A DNA stretch of 64,000 nucleotides, from the NCBI GenBank assembly GCA_928212115.1, contig CAKMRJ010000001.1, positions 189,159,478-189,223,477 on the forward strand. The letters run 5' to 3'. The position numbers and the translations under genes are program-made. The DNA is from Lactuca virosa (lineage: Eukaryota; Streptophyta; Magnoliopsida; Asterales; Asteraceae). The notes beneath the pieces were generated by a model. That model searched no databases. It was given only the letters and a program-made list of their open reading frames with translations, and was not told the DNA's origin. Each line of letters starts with the position of its first letter. Position 1 is the first letter of the stretch. Of this stretch, positions 1-10,789 are shown piece by piece.

Positions 1-27
1 TTTGTTTTGAAAATTTACAGTGTTACA
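1..27 (+). repeat. 3' end of G1 5' LTR
   Basis: Bases 1-27 match 6297-6323, the end of the G1 3' LTR, except that the terminal TTACA here is TTTCA there. The LTR ends in CA just before the primer-binding site. Confidence 0.85.
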
Positions 28-43
28 AGTTGGTATCAAAGCC
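28..43 (+). other. G1 primer-binding site (tRNA-iMet)
   Basis: AGTTGGTATCAAAGCC directly follows the LTR end. It differs at one position from the canonical plant initiator-Met PBS TGGTATCAGAGCC, which is present unchanged in G2 at 47288-47300. Confidence 0.85.
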
Positions 44-953
44 TTGGTTTGAGGGATTTGGATGCTCCTTCGGGTATATCTGGACTCAAATTGAGGAATT
101 GAGGAAAATTTTCAAATAAATGATTTTTCTAAAACGAGCAAGAGTTCCTAAGAGAAAACGAGAAAAAGCAGTGTGTACAATCAGCTAGAGCCCGAACGGT
201 GATTTCCCAAAACACCCTTACCTTATGTGTTATGAGATATTATGAGATATTATGCATGTTAGAGATAGGCTAGGTATTTCATATTTTAGGACTAGAGTGG
301 CCTAATTTGTGATGCCTTAGCCTAGGAGTTGCTGTTATCTATGATGCGTTTTCGAGTATGTGTTGAGTAAGAGTATCCAGCGGGGATCCTTGTAGAAAGG
401 GATTGAGTAGAGGAGTAATCTAGGAGAGATACCTAGATGAGCATTTATGGAGCCTACCGAGAGAGTAGCTAGATACCCGCGGGGGTAGAGTTTCAGAGTT
501 CGGTGATGTCTTTTGAGTATGAGTAGAGCAAGTGGAGTTATCACCTAGAGCGGGTTTTACATGTGATTTCGATGCCCGAATGCTGCTTGCTTCGTGCTTT
601 GTAGAATTCCCGATGATGGGAGTCAGCTACCAAGTGAATGTGACGATATTCAGGAGGTAGATGACTGGCATCATAAGGAGTTTCTCAGCAGCTGAGGGCG
701 GAGAAGTGTGAGAACCTAGGAAGAGCCTAGGAAGCGACCTTAGTCAGATGAGTACGCGGACAGAGTAGAGCATTTCGTTGGGAAGCGAGCACGCGTGTTG
801 GGATTGGTGATTGAGAATGCTGAGCAGCTACTTAGGGAGTCTGGAATGGTCCGTGTAGAGAGTATGGGTAGATGTGGCAGGTAGTATGGGCCCGTACTAC
901 TGAAAGCAGAGGACCCATACTCGATGCAGGGAGTATTCCAGACGTTCTAAGTA
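44..953 (+). other. G1 5' leader, non-coding
   Basis: No usable ORF. Short stretches resemble the G2 leader (for example gccttagcctaggag near 313-327, compared with gccttatagcctaggag in G2 near 47573), so the two gypsy elements are related in the leader. Nothing else recognised. Confidence 0.5.
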
Positions 954-1349
954 GCAGATCGAGAGGTGATGTCATTGTTCGAGTACCATGATTTGTAGCA
1001 GAACGAGTGGTGATGTCATGGTTCGAGTACCATGATTGGTAGCAGATCGAGAGGTGATGTCATGGTTCGAGTACCATGATTTGTAGTAGATCGAGAGGTG
1101 ATGTCATGGTTCGAGTACCATGATTGGTAGCAGATCGAGAGGTGATTTCATGGTTCGAGTACCATGATTTGTAGCAGGTCGAGAGGTGATTTCATGGTTC
1201 GAGTACCATGATTTGTAGCAGATCAAGAGGTGATGTCATGGTTCGAGTACCATGATTCGTAGCAGATTGAGAAGAGATAACATGGTTCGGGTACCATGAT
1301 TCATAGCAGATCGAGAGGTGGCCACATGGTTCGAGTACCATGACCCGTG
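954..1349 (+). repeat. 44-bp tandem repeat array, 9 copies
   Basis: Copies start at 954, 998, 1042, 1086, 1130, 1174, 1218, 1262 and 1306, with no change in period. Each unit holds an inverted repeat, catgg-(8 nt)-ccatg, so each can form a small hairpin. Copies differ by a few substitutions and the last is the most divergent. 44 is not a multiple of 3 and the frame is full of stops, so the array is non-coding. It lies in the gag-side part of G1. Confidence 0.9.
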
Positions 1350-3185
1350 GCGGTTAGTGTTACTAGTTCTACCAGTTATTCCGTGGTGATTATCTAGACT
1401 GAGATCAGATGTGAAAGAATATGGGGCCAGAGGGCCATGATGAACGAGTTTTGGTGGAGCATCCCTTAAAAGGGAAATCGAGTTAGCTCCGAGGGATTGT
1501 TGGTGAGATGTCAGTTGGAGTCGCAAGACTCGGGGATGAGTAGAGATGGTGCGTTATGGGAGAATACGGTCTAGGCTGAGCGACCGGCCGAAGGTGGAGA
1601 TGTCATTTTCTGTGACCTGAGCGGTGCTATTTCTGTTCCTGTGGGAAACATGAGGGGTATTGAGATTTTCGGTTTCCAAGGTTGGGGGCGAACCCTGTGG
1701 GGTAGCTTTGGTTACAATCTTTCATCAGAGTATTTGGGCAGTATGTCTGCCAAGAGGTAATGTTAGAGCATGAGCAGGTTGTCAGCGGGGACTGAGATGG
1801 TTGAGGACAAGGATACACCCTATTTGAGCATAGTAGGGCGTGTATTAGCTGTAGCGGCAGACGATCAAGAAGTGGATATTGGGGCGGTGGCTCTTATTGT
1901 CTATGATGAGTATCGAGTGTGGTAATGAGGACTCCACTCTTACTACAACCCACGTGATGGAACGTTGGTTGAAGAGTCGAAGATGAGGAATATATTAGTT
2001 CGTTATTTTCAGACTGAGAGTCAGGGTTACGACTGGACAGTTGAGATGTCCGGTAGTGGGATGGTACGTGATTCTGAATGACTAGAGGTAGTCATGATGA
2101 GAAGTTTCTGAGGATTTCATCGGAGATTCGGGGTATTTGGAATTTCTTGATCTCCATCAGGGAGATTATCGAGCATTGCGTACCACCTTCCAAGAGTAGG
2201 TGCGATATTATTGGTAAAAATAGTCTGTGGGTTAGATTGTTGGCGAACCAATTGGTGATGGTTCGAACGCTGAGTGGGGGAGGACCGGGTACTTTTGAGG
2301 AGATCAGAGATTTGTTCAAGAGCGGTTAGAGAACCGGATAGAGAGGCCTACGGTGCGGATTCCGGAGACCAGGGTTATTGGTGGTCAAGGAGGGGTGCAG
2401 AGTGAGATAGTGCATGTGGTACGTGTTTGAGAAAGGATGAGTTTCTCCATGGCAAGTGGCCGTTGGTCGGAGACCTTGTGGTGGTTAGGAATCCTTCAAG
2501 GTTAAAATGGTGAATTCGAGGTGGTTGGCTTGTGAGGTTAGTTCGGTGGTTGAGAGTTTTTGGTTCAGAGTATGGGCTATTATATGCAGTATGGGAGGAA
2601 AGAAGTTGATTGGGCAACCAACTTCAGGGTCATTATGAGTATTCTTGCATGAGTTTTGAGCAATAGAGGAGGAAGTTTCGGATTATCATTTCATGTTCTG
2701 AGTCATTGGCAATTTCTCTGTGTTTTAATTTGGGAGATGGAGTATTTCGGGGTTACAAATGGCACGAGAGAAAGACTGGTTGCGAGGTTCCGAGGAAGCA
2801 ATGCGGTATCTGAGTATGATGCCATGAGTATGAGATCAGTGGTAGAGTCAAGACACTGCGGGCGTTGTGATGGTACTTCGGGGTATCTGAGTTTAATGTC
2901 CTAAATCTCGAATCATTTTGAGTTTTGAGTTTGAGATGACGAGTGGTGTGTCGAGTATCTATGGTTCTAGTGGGGGCCCTTCAGCTATTTGACATCAAAC
3001 GGATTTATTTGAGAATGTGAATTGCATCGAGAAAAAGAGGTTTTGTCACGACGGTGGTCGTCCGAAGTAGTGATGCTTAGCCTGGATGGGTGTGTGTGTG
3101 TACCTATCTATGCTGGGCCGCAGAGCATGAGTTAATGATCGCAGTGTGATGTCCATATGAAGATGAGATTGTGAAATGGTAAGAG
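1350..3185 (+). other. G1 internal region, unrecognised
   Basis: About 1.8 kb of G-rich, stop-ridden sequence between two tandem arrays. In six frames I find no zinc knuckle, protease DSG/DTG, RT YVDD or integrase DDE motif. The longest open stretches (2078-2329 and 2656-2904, + strand) have no family resemblance and are probably chance. It may be extremely decayed gag-pol or replaced sequence. Confidence 0.5.
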
Positions 3186-3425
3186 TAAGTGCGGTAAGAC
3201 TGCGGGGAGCTGTAGTTTCAATGAGTCAGTGCAGAGAGGTTGTGGTGATGCTACGGGGAGCCGTAGTACTCGCTATTTAGTGAGAGGTTGTGGTGATACT
3301 ACGGGGAGCCGTAGTATTCACTATTCAGTGAGAGGTTGTGGTGACGCTACGGGGAGCCGTAGTACTCACTATTCAGTGAGAGGTCATTGTGATACTGCGA
3401 GGAGCCGTAGTACCCACTAGTCAGC
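3186..3425 (+). repeat. 48-bp tandem repeat array, about 5 copies
   Basis: Four good copies start at 3234, 3282, 3330 and 3378, preceded by a diverged copy from 3186. Each unit contains an inverted repeat, ctacgg-(4 nt)-ccgtag. The period is divisible by three and the + frame stays open through 3229-3420, giving a 16-residue peptide repeat beginning RGCGD. I treat this as a by-product of the period rather than a gene: it has no neighbours, and the palindrome, not the peptide, is what the other array shares. Confidence 0.85.
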
Positions 3426-4414
3426 AAGAGAATGTTGTGATGAAGTGCTCTCTGATCAGAGCTTGACGCAGAAGAGTTTTAGGCTTGGGTAGCCTTAATA
3501 TTTGAGTTTGTGGAAGCCTGGGGTCGAACCAGGGGCGAGGCTGGGGTCTCCATGTTTGTCGGAAGTCATTATATTCTGAATTGAGTAGTGGTTTTCGTGA
3601 CCAAAGGGAAGTAGATCAGTGAGGTACGCGTGGGTTGCGGGTCATGGGTCGCGAGTTGAGGGTTCGTTGGGACGAGCGGTTCCAATTTTGTGCCAGACCA
3701 GACTCTCGAGTTGAATTTGATTCTAGTGGTGTATTGAGTAGGTGGAATGAGATGTCGGATTCAGAGATGGATTCCATATTGAGGGGTATTGTTTTTCATC
3801 TGATGTCTTAGACCTGTGTAGGTCAGTACTCGGTTACGGGAAGTACCACGAGATGTATGGAACTAGGAGCAGTGAACGACATAGGTCGGGGTTGAGTCGA
3901 CCTTCAGTTGGGACTGTAGCATTCGCTTGGGGTAAGGCGAACTTCATGACTTGTGTGTCACAATGGGCGGAGGTAGTTATTGTGAGAAGGAAACCATTAA
4001 GACAGTTGGGATAATGCAATGGACCTTGGAGGTTCAACGGTTGGGTCGAGTTCAGACCTGGTGCACAGTGTTAAAAAGGGGTATGTGAAACGGAGCTGAG
4101 GCTTATGATTATTTTATGTCTGAGGACACTTCTGAGCGAGCATGATTATTCTCTTGTGTCTGAGGGCAGAGTGTGGAGAATTCATTGTTCGGATGGGTTA
4201 GTATAGTAGTTCAGTGGATGAGCCCTGGTGGGATGTGAACCCTCCCGTTCCTTGGGGCGTGATCCAGATTGTTTGGTACATTGGTATGAGTGATCGATAG
4301 CCGATTGTTGAATTTTGTCTGGTTAGAACCAGAGGAGCAGTGAGTTATCAGGGTTTGATGTTCGAGGGGCAATTATCATGGTGATAGCATGAGTGGGCAA
4401 TCTGGCGGTGGGCC
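3426..4414 (+). other. G1 internal region, unrecognised
   Basis: No recognisable coding content. It is presumably the decayed 3' part of pol, because Pol tail sequence follows directly at 4415. Confidence 0.45.
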
Positions 4415-4690
4415 ATGCCACTAGAGTTTCCGATCTTGGGAAGGTCAGAAAGGGATATCTCAGCGACTGAGGGGTCGTTATACGCGAGTCTGAATTATGT
4501 TGAGAGACCGATCGTGATCTTGGACCGAAAGGTCAAGGTTCTGAGGAACAAGGAGGTGCCTCTGGTACAGGTCCAGTGGCAGCATCGGAGGGGGGTCCGA
4601 GCTGACTTGGGAGACGGAGTAAGAGATGCGGGAGCAGCATCCGGAGTTGTTTTCGGCATGAGACTTCGAGGGCGAAGTCTGGTTCTAGTG
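4415..4690 (+). pseudogene. Ty3/gypsy Pol C-terminal tail (remnant)
   Basis: Translated from 4415, the peptide contains LNYVERPIVILDRKVKVLRN followed by a VQWQHRRG block. This is the characteristic tail of plant Tekay/Del-type Pol downstream of the integrase chromo-like domain, where the family reads roughly LxYxExPxxILDRxxKxLR...VxWxxRxG. The expected tryptophan-rich end after the HRRG block is degraded and the frame then runs into the PPT and LTR. It is about 95 residues of a Pol that normally exceeds 1,300; the rest is not detectable upstream. Non-functional, but it fixes the class and orientation of G1. Confidence 0.8.
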
Positions 4691-4699
4691 GGGGAGAAT
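4688..4699 (+). other. G1 polypurine tract
   Basis: TGGGGGAGAAT immediately precedes the TGTAACATCC start of the 3' LTR, the expected site for plus-strand priming. Confidence 0.8.
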
Positions 4700-6323
4700 T
4701 GTAACATCCTGAAATTCAGGTAAAGCTATTTAACCCTTCCATTTTGTCAAGTTGTCAAGATTGGTCCCTTGAGAGAGTTCTTGTAGCAAATGAGTACGCT
4801 GGGCGTACTGGGGAGTACGCTGCGCGTACTCATGCGCTTAATTTGGACGCGGACTCGTCCGGGTACGTTGGGCGTACCCAGGGTTACGCTGGGCGTAACG
4901 GGCCCAGATGCAAACCCTAAATGTTTGGCTTGTGCACTATTTAAAGGATGCTAAGGCTCATTTCTCAGCCTCCATATCAGAGAGTGAAACCCTAAGAGAG
5001 ATCCTTCCATCGTCCTTAGCTTGAGTGTATGTATTTTGGAGCTAAAAGTGTCTTGGTGTGTTAGTGAAGAAGAAGGAGAAGAGCTTGTGGAGGCTAGGGC
5101 TTGAAGTGCAAGTTTGGATCTGATATCTTCAGAGAAAGGAGCTTCATCTAGAGGTATAAAGTTCAAAACTTTCCTCTTTATTTGGTTTAATGTTGCATGG
5201 GCCATTTCTAGGGTTAAAAGTCCCAAAGGTGGAGACTTTATGAGTGTAATGTACTCCATGGACCTAGATCTGTCCCATTTCAGTGATATTTGTGTTATAG
5301 ATCCATAAAAATTCCATCTTGGTCGTTGTTATGAGGTCATGCTTGAATTATGAGCTTTCTAGAGTTGGGAAATGGAATGTTATTGGTGTTAGTGACTTGT
5401 CCAGCCATGCAAAGGCTTAAAGTCACCAACTTTATGGATTAAGAGGCTTAGAAATGGTCAGATCTAGAAGTTGGACGTGGGTCTTAACTGTTTAAGACCT
5501 CAAGAGCTTAGAGTCTGAAACTGGGAGTTACGCAGGGCGTAATCCCAGTACGCGCGGCGTAAGGGGTCGCGCACCCCGTTTCTGTGAGGGCGCCGGGTAC
5601 GCCCAGCGTACATGTTTGGTACGCGCAGCGTAACCTGGAGAGTTGACTTTTGTTGACTTTTAGGGTTTGGTCAACTTTAGGGTCTTTGAGCCATGAGAGG
5701 GGTAAAATGGTCTTTTACCCTTCTGAGAGTACTAAGAGAGGGAATAGACTAGCCTTGAGAGATGTATTGATTTAGAGTGTTTATTTCATATGATTAGGCG
5801 GAGGCTAGACCAGATTTTACAGAGTTCGAGATTACCGAGTTACCTGAGGTGAGTCTTCTCACTATACTTTACCTAGAGTGGTAATTAGAGTTATATGACA
5901 AAGTATCTTGTATGATATTTATGTGATCGTGATGCACTGCATTATTTCTATGTGATTTATGTTGTGTATGTTCCAGAGTTTACAGAGTTGAAACCGGAGG
6001 GTCCACAGAGTTAGGACCAGAGGGTCCATAGAGTTATAGCCTCGAGTGGCTAATATGTGTTATATGTGGTATTTTGGGGAACTCACTAAGCTTCATGCTT
6101 ACCGTGTTATGTGTTATGTGTTTCAGGTTTTCTCAGTATTTCGGGACGGCACCGGCTTGATTGTAGACACCAGTGAAAGAATCATGTTTCGAGGATCCTG
6201 GATTATTAAGTAATTAATAAGGAATTGTGTTTTGTAAACTAAACAAATGATGTTTATGAAATGTGTATTGAGAATCAAATGTTTTTCAAAAGTAAATTTG
6301 TTTTGAAAATTTACAGTGTTTCA
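4700..6323 (+). repeat. G1 3' LTR (1,624 bp)
   Basis: Starts TGTAACATCC after a PPT and ends ...ACAGTGTTTCA, matching window bases 1-27. It contains about eight imperfect copies of a palindromic motif of the form TACGC-N3-GCGTA, clustered at 4793-4900 and 5525-5635. Near 6065-6125 it has the ggggaactcactaagctt block that also appears in the G2 LTR and, reversed, in the solo LTR at 13629-15712. Open stretches inside (for example 4951-5259 minus) have no family support. Confidence 0.85.
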
Positions 6324-6324
6324 T

Positions 6325-9303
6325 TGGCATCGTCGTCTCGGCCATGCTAATGCCAAGAACCTGAATCGTCTTGCCAAAAACGAGATCGTGCATGGCCTTC
6401 TTGTCTAAGACTTTATCACTTTTGAAAAATGCGTAGCGTGTGCTTAAGGCAAACATCACCGCAAGCCCCATCTGCCAAAGACAGTAAACTCAATTAGCAA
6501 GGTTCTTCAATTGTTACACATGGATTTATTTGGTCCGGTCAACGTTCTCAGCATCAACAAGAGTTCTTATTGCCTGGTTGTGATAGATGACTACTCACGG
6601 TTTACGTGGGTTTTCTTCTTATCCAACAAGAGCATAATTGCTTATCTGATCACGAAGTTCATAGTGATAATTGAAAATCAAACAAATGAAAAGGTGAAGG
6701 CGCTCAGAACTGATAATGGCTCGGAATTCAAGAACGCAGTTCTGGATCATTTATGTGTCGAAAAGGGGATATTGCGTCAGCATAGTGCTGTTCGCAAACC
6801 TCAACAAAATGGTGTTGCTGAACGGCACAATCATATTCTAATAGATGTTGCAAGGACGATGCTTTATGATTCCAAACTACCGATCTTCTTTTGGGCTGAG
6901 GCGATCAACACTCCCTGCTACATCCAGAATCGTGTCCTAATCAACAAATCCCAGATGAAGACCCCGTACAAGATCTTATACAATCACAAGCCATCAGTTT
7001 CTCACTTCCGAATATTTGGATGTCCTTGCACCCTCCTTTACTTAGATTCCAACCCCAAGTTCATCTCGAAGGCTGATGACTACTACTTTGTGGGATACGC
7101 CGCACGAACTGCTTACAGAGTATACAACAAGACTACCAAGCAGATTGTGGAGTCTTACGATGTGCGCTGGCTTGAGGAGAATGAGACAGATGCCCGAGTC
7201 AGCCCTAACTGTTTATTTGATTATGCATCTTTATTTAAATCATTTAATGTGTTTTCAGATGATGTGTTAGGTTCTTGCTCAGGTTCGAAGGTTGTGCTTG
7301 AAGATGAAGAGGAAGTTGTTGTGTATAGACCATCTTCGGTGCATCCTACATCACCTTCGGTGGATGAAGTTGTTCCAAGTACTTCTTAAGATTCCCCAAG
7401 TCAAAGAACCAATCCTGATGTTGAAGCCACTCCTCTCACTCTTGTTGAAAGAGAATTCATGACCAGAGATACTTCCGCTGCTACTCAATCTTTCATGGAG
7501 CTTCTCTTTTCCGATCCAATCGCAAGCGATTACGTGGCAAGCACCTCTCACGGTTCCAGACCATCTGAGGCGGATGACTCAGCAGATGATGGATTAATCA
7601 ATATCAACAACCTTCCTGTCACACTCAATGACATCAGCCATGAAATACCCACTAGACTTCAACGCGATCATCCGATCGAAAAAGTCATTGGTCAACTAGG
7701 CGACAGAGTTAAAACGGGGAGTCAAAGTGGAGATGTCAATACATGTCTCTACTCTTGCTTCATCTCTCAGATAGAGCCAAAGAACGTGGAAATAGCACTG
7801 AATGAGCCTAGTTGGGTTGATGCGATGCACGAAGAGTTAAATCAATTTGAGAAACTGGGTGTTTGGAAGCTGGTGGAGTTACCGGAGGGAAAAAAGTCTC
7901 TAGACACGCGCTGGGTTTTTAGGAACAAGCAAGACGATTCTGGGGTGATTGTGAGAAATAAGGCTAGATTGGTCGTTCATGGATTCAGGCAGATCGAGGG
8001 TCTAGACTACACTGAAGTATATGCACCGGTTGCACGTTTGGAAGCCATCTGTATATTCTTTGCATATGCCCCATACATGAACTTCACTATTTATCAGATG
8101 GATGTCAAGACCGCCTTCTTGTACGGCGCTGTGAAAGAAGAAATTTATGTTGATCAACCTCCTGGGTTTGTCAACTCCAAGTTTCTGAATCAAGTGTACA
8201 AGTTGGACAAGGCTTTATACGGGTTACATTAGGCTCCTATAGCTTGGTATGCAACTCTTACAGAGCACTTTCTTACGCATGGATACACACGAGGGACGAT
8301 CGATCAAACCTTATTTATCAAGCATGTGGATGCCGACCTAATTCTCGTACAAATCTATGTGGACGACATCATTTCCTGGTCGACAAGCTCCAAGCTGTGC
8401 AAAGAGTTCGAGACTGTCATGAAAAAAAGATTTGAGATGAGTTCTTTGGGAGAAATGACCTTGTTCTTGGGATTGCAAGTTCGACAAGATTCAACCGGAG
8501 TCCTTTTGCATCAAGGAAAATATGTTGAAGACATGCTTGAGAAGTTTCGGTTTAAGGACTCCAAGGATGACTTGACGCCGATGGCTGAACGACCTCTGTT
8601 GACTCCAGATCCTGATGGAGAACCCGTAGATCAGACTGAATACAGATCGATGATCGAATCTCTGATGTATCTGACTGCGTGCAGACCAGACATCATGTTC
8701 GTAGTCTGTCAATGCGCACGTTATCAGGCTAACCCTAAACTCTCACATTTAATTGCTGTCAAAAGAATTTTTAGGTATCTCAAAGGTAGCCCAAAACTGG
8801 GTCTTTGGTATCCTAAAAATTGTGATTTTGATTTATATGCATTCGCTGACAGCAATTATGGAGGTTGTGAACTTGACAGTAAATCAACTTCCGGGGGATG
8901 TCAATTCTTAGGCGACCGTCTGGTGTCTTGGCAGTGCAAGGAACAACAAACCGTCGCAACCTCAACAGCTGAGGCGGAATACGTTGCTGCCTCTGCCTGT
9001 TGCTCTCAAGTAATCTGGATTCAACATCAACTTTTGGACTACGGTTTGAATTTTCTTGAAACCCCTATCTTTTGTGACAATGATGCTGCAATCCAAATAG
9101 CTAAAAATCATGTCCAACACTCCAAAACCAAGCACATCGACATCAAAGTTCATTTTATTAGAGATTGTTATGAACGTTCACTCATCCGTGTGGAACAAAT
9201 CCACACTGATAACAATGTAGCAGATTTGTATACCAAACCATTTAACAAAGATCGATTCGATGTGCTTGTGGGTTTTCTCAAAATGATACACTTTGAAGAC
9301 TAG
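6325..9303 (+). pseudogene. pol: Sirevirus Pol, 5'-truncated, nonsense-disrupted
   Basis: One frame runs from [13 protein letters not shown] (GAG-pre-integrase; 6325) to the terminal FED stop at 9301-9303. Integrase: HMDLFG, RTDNGSEF and NGVAERHN supply the D, D and E. RT: the YVDD active site is at 8356-8367. RNase [17 protein letters not shown] and a KTKHIDIK block. The protease and N-terminal part are missing beyond the G1 insertion. The frame never shifts: the breaks are in-frame stops at 6406 (TAA), 6445 (TAA), 7387 (TAA) and 8230 (TAG). Compared with S2 Pol, the stops at 6445 and 8230 fit single C-to-T changes of Gln codons. Not functional. Confidence 0.9.
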
Positions 9304-9366
9304 TTGTTGTTTTTAGGTAGTTTAAATTTGCGCATTTACTTTCTTTTCTCTCATATGCACAAATTT

Positions 9367-9377
9367 AGGGGGAGAAA
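9367..9377 (+). other. Internal PPT-like purine tract after pol
   Basis: AGGGGGAGAAA lies 64 bases after the pol stop. The same sequence is found in S2 at 38106-38116 (minus), also just after the pol stop. Its core matches the functional 3' PPT of S1 (AAGGGGGAGAC at 16083-16093), so it may be a second plus-strand priming site. Confidence 0.6.
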
Positions 9378-9844
9378 TAAAAAAACAAAACAAAAAATTA
9401 GAAAAAAAAATGCAAAAATATTGTCTTTCAATAGCGTGTATGTAGGTGATGTGTTGGGAAGTGATATTAACCAAGTGATAACATGCAATTTTAATTTGTG
9501 TAAGGTACCAACGCTGAACTGTCTAGGCTCTGTGTTCAATGCGCTGGTAGGCACGAAATATTTAAATGGACCAGACTAGGCATAGATGGACTATGAAAAG
9601 ACTTGACAAATATTGACTTAGATAGTTCCGTTTGGTCTGACAATACGACGCTCGGATAGATTGAGCAGTGAGATATACATGGGAATCTGCGGGCTACACT
9701 AAAGTAATGTGTATCTAGAACTGTGGAGTAACTTTTCCTCGATGTATGGATGCATGTCCTTAATTCCGGTACTGATAGGGCGACTGGGAAATTCCGATAA
9801 AGTAGGTCTGTAGAAGGTTATTTTCTTGCTTTCTTTCTGTTATT

Positions 9845-9900
9845 CATATGTTGCCTCCTCTCCGTGATTGGAAGAGATCCGACCTGGACTGCAACATATG
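9845..9900 (+). repeat. Spacer hairpin 1 (perfect 10-bp arms)
   Basis: CATATGTTGC (9845-9854) pairs with GCAACATATG (9891-9900). The 36-nt loop holds a block reading about cgtgattggaagagatccgacctgg that recurs in hairpin 3 and, reversed, in S2. Confidence 0.85.
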
Positions 9901-9953
9901 CAACTCAACTTCTATACATCTTCTTATCTATGCAATTCTTTCTGTCTGTTAGT

Positions 9954-10018
9954 CATATGCTGTCTCTTTTGTGTGATAAGTTCTTATCGACCCGGAACAC
10001 AACATATGCACCATTCTA
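9954..10018 (+). repeat. Spacer hairpin 2
   Basis: CATATGCTGT (9954-9963) pairs with ACAACATATG (10009-10018), 9 of 10 positions. Same family as hairpin 1. Confidence 0.8.
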
Positions 10019-10045
10019 ATTCTCAATCCCTTTATTCTGGTTAGT

Positions 10046-10101
10046 CATATGTTGTTCCCTCTGCGTGATTGGAAGATATCCGACCTGGGATACGACATAT
10101 T
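10046..10101 (+). repeat. Spacer hairpin 3 (degraded arms)
   Basis: CATATGTTGT (10046-10055) faces ACGACATATT (10092-10101), 8 of 10 positions. The loop again reads cgtgattggaag...atccgacctgg. Confidence 0.75.
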
Positions 10102-10530
10102 CATTTCTAAATCTGACTTCCCTCCTAATATATGTTTGCTCATCTAAAGTAAGGAGTATCTTGGAAGTTCTTGATTACCGGGGTATGTCAGGAAGTGGGA
10201 AACACATTCTAGTACATCTAAAATTGAACATTTAATAGGTTGTTTGTAGATCTCGCTGCTAAATTTGGGTGGACAACAATATCCTTGGTCGTCGTCAGCT
10301 AAATGGTCCTTCTAGGAAGTATTATTTAGGAATATAGGTTCAAATGTCTTGTCACTTGTAGCATGTCCAAATTTGTCACAATCTTTCGTGTTTAAGTGGA
10401 CCACAATGTCGGCGATTGACCAGATCTAGTCATGAAGGCGGAGGTACTGAAAAACAGATTAAGGCTGTCCTAAAACTTTGATCCCAAAATCATAAAAAGA
10501 ATATTAGTAATGGTAAAGAGAAATTAGTGT

Positions 10531-10700
10531 CATTTTATTTTTATTTTTTTATTTTTATTTTCTAAAAAATTAAAAAAAATAAAAAATTAATTAAAAATTA
10601 AGCAAAATTAGTTTAGTTTTAAATTTTTAGATTTTATTTTATTTTATTTTTATTTTATTTTTATTTTTATTTTTAAGTCTTCAAAATATTTTATTTTTTG
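10531..10700 (+). repeat. T-rich low-complexity tract
   Basis: Runs of TTTTATTTT-type sequence. A T-rich tract of the same kind occupies the equivalent place in S2 (complement of about 36715-36895 and 29150-29330), on the sense strand and upstream of a TATA box in each case. Confidence 0.7.
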
Positions 10701-10780
10701 AAATTTGGATGTATTGGGTTTGGGTTTGAGGCCTTTTGGGTTTGCAGCCTATGAAGATATGGACCGGATATGGTTCAGGG

Positions 10781-10789
10781 TATAAAAGG
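10781..10789 (+). promoter_or_regulatory. Putative internal TATA box for the env-like gene
   Basis: TATAAAAGG lies 442 bases upstream of the env-like ATG and about 80 downstream of the T-rich tract, followed by pyrimidine-rich sequence typical of plant start sites. S2 has TATAAAAGGG at the equivalent position (complement 36627-36636). The conservation is seen in the sequence; promoter activity is inference. Confidence 0.55.

Larger units (their letters stand above)
1..6323 (+). mobile_element. Ty3/gypsy LTR retrotransposon G1 (5' LTR cut by window edge)
   Basis: The first 27 bases equal the end of the LTR at 4700-6323 (both run through tttacagtgtt). They are followed by an initiator-tRNA-Met primer site, and the element closes with a purine tract and a full 3' LTR. 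The only Pol relic I recognise is the C-terminal tail at 4415-4690, which reads like Tekay/Del chromovirus Pol. No protease, RT or integrase core is visible in about 4.3 kb, so G1 looks like a non-autonomous or gutted derivative. Its right end lies inside the pol gene of Sirevirus S1 (6324 onward), so it inserted into S1; the left half of S1 must lie before this window. The TSD cannot be checked. Confidence 0.85.

Noticed and set aside
954..1349. CRISPR-like array
   Set aside because: The units are contiguous 44-bp tandem repeats without unique spacers, in plant nuclear DNA.
3229..3420. Open frame with a 16-residue RGCGD repeat
   Set aside because: It arises because the 48-bp tandem period is a multiple of three. 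No family resemblance, no flanking gene structure, inside a decayed retroelement.
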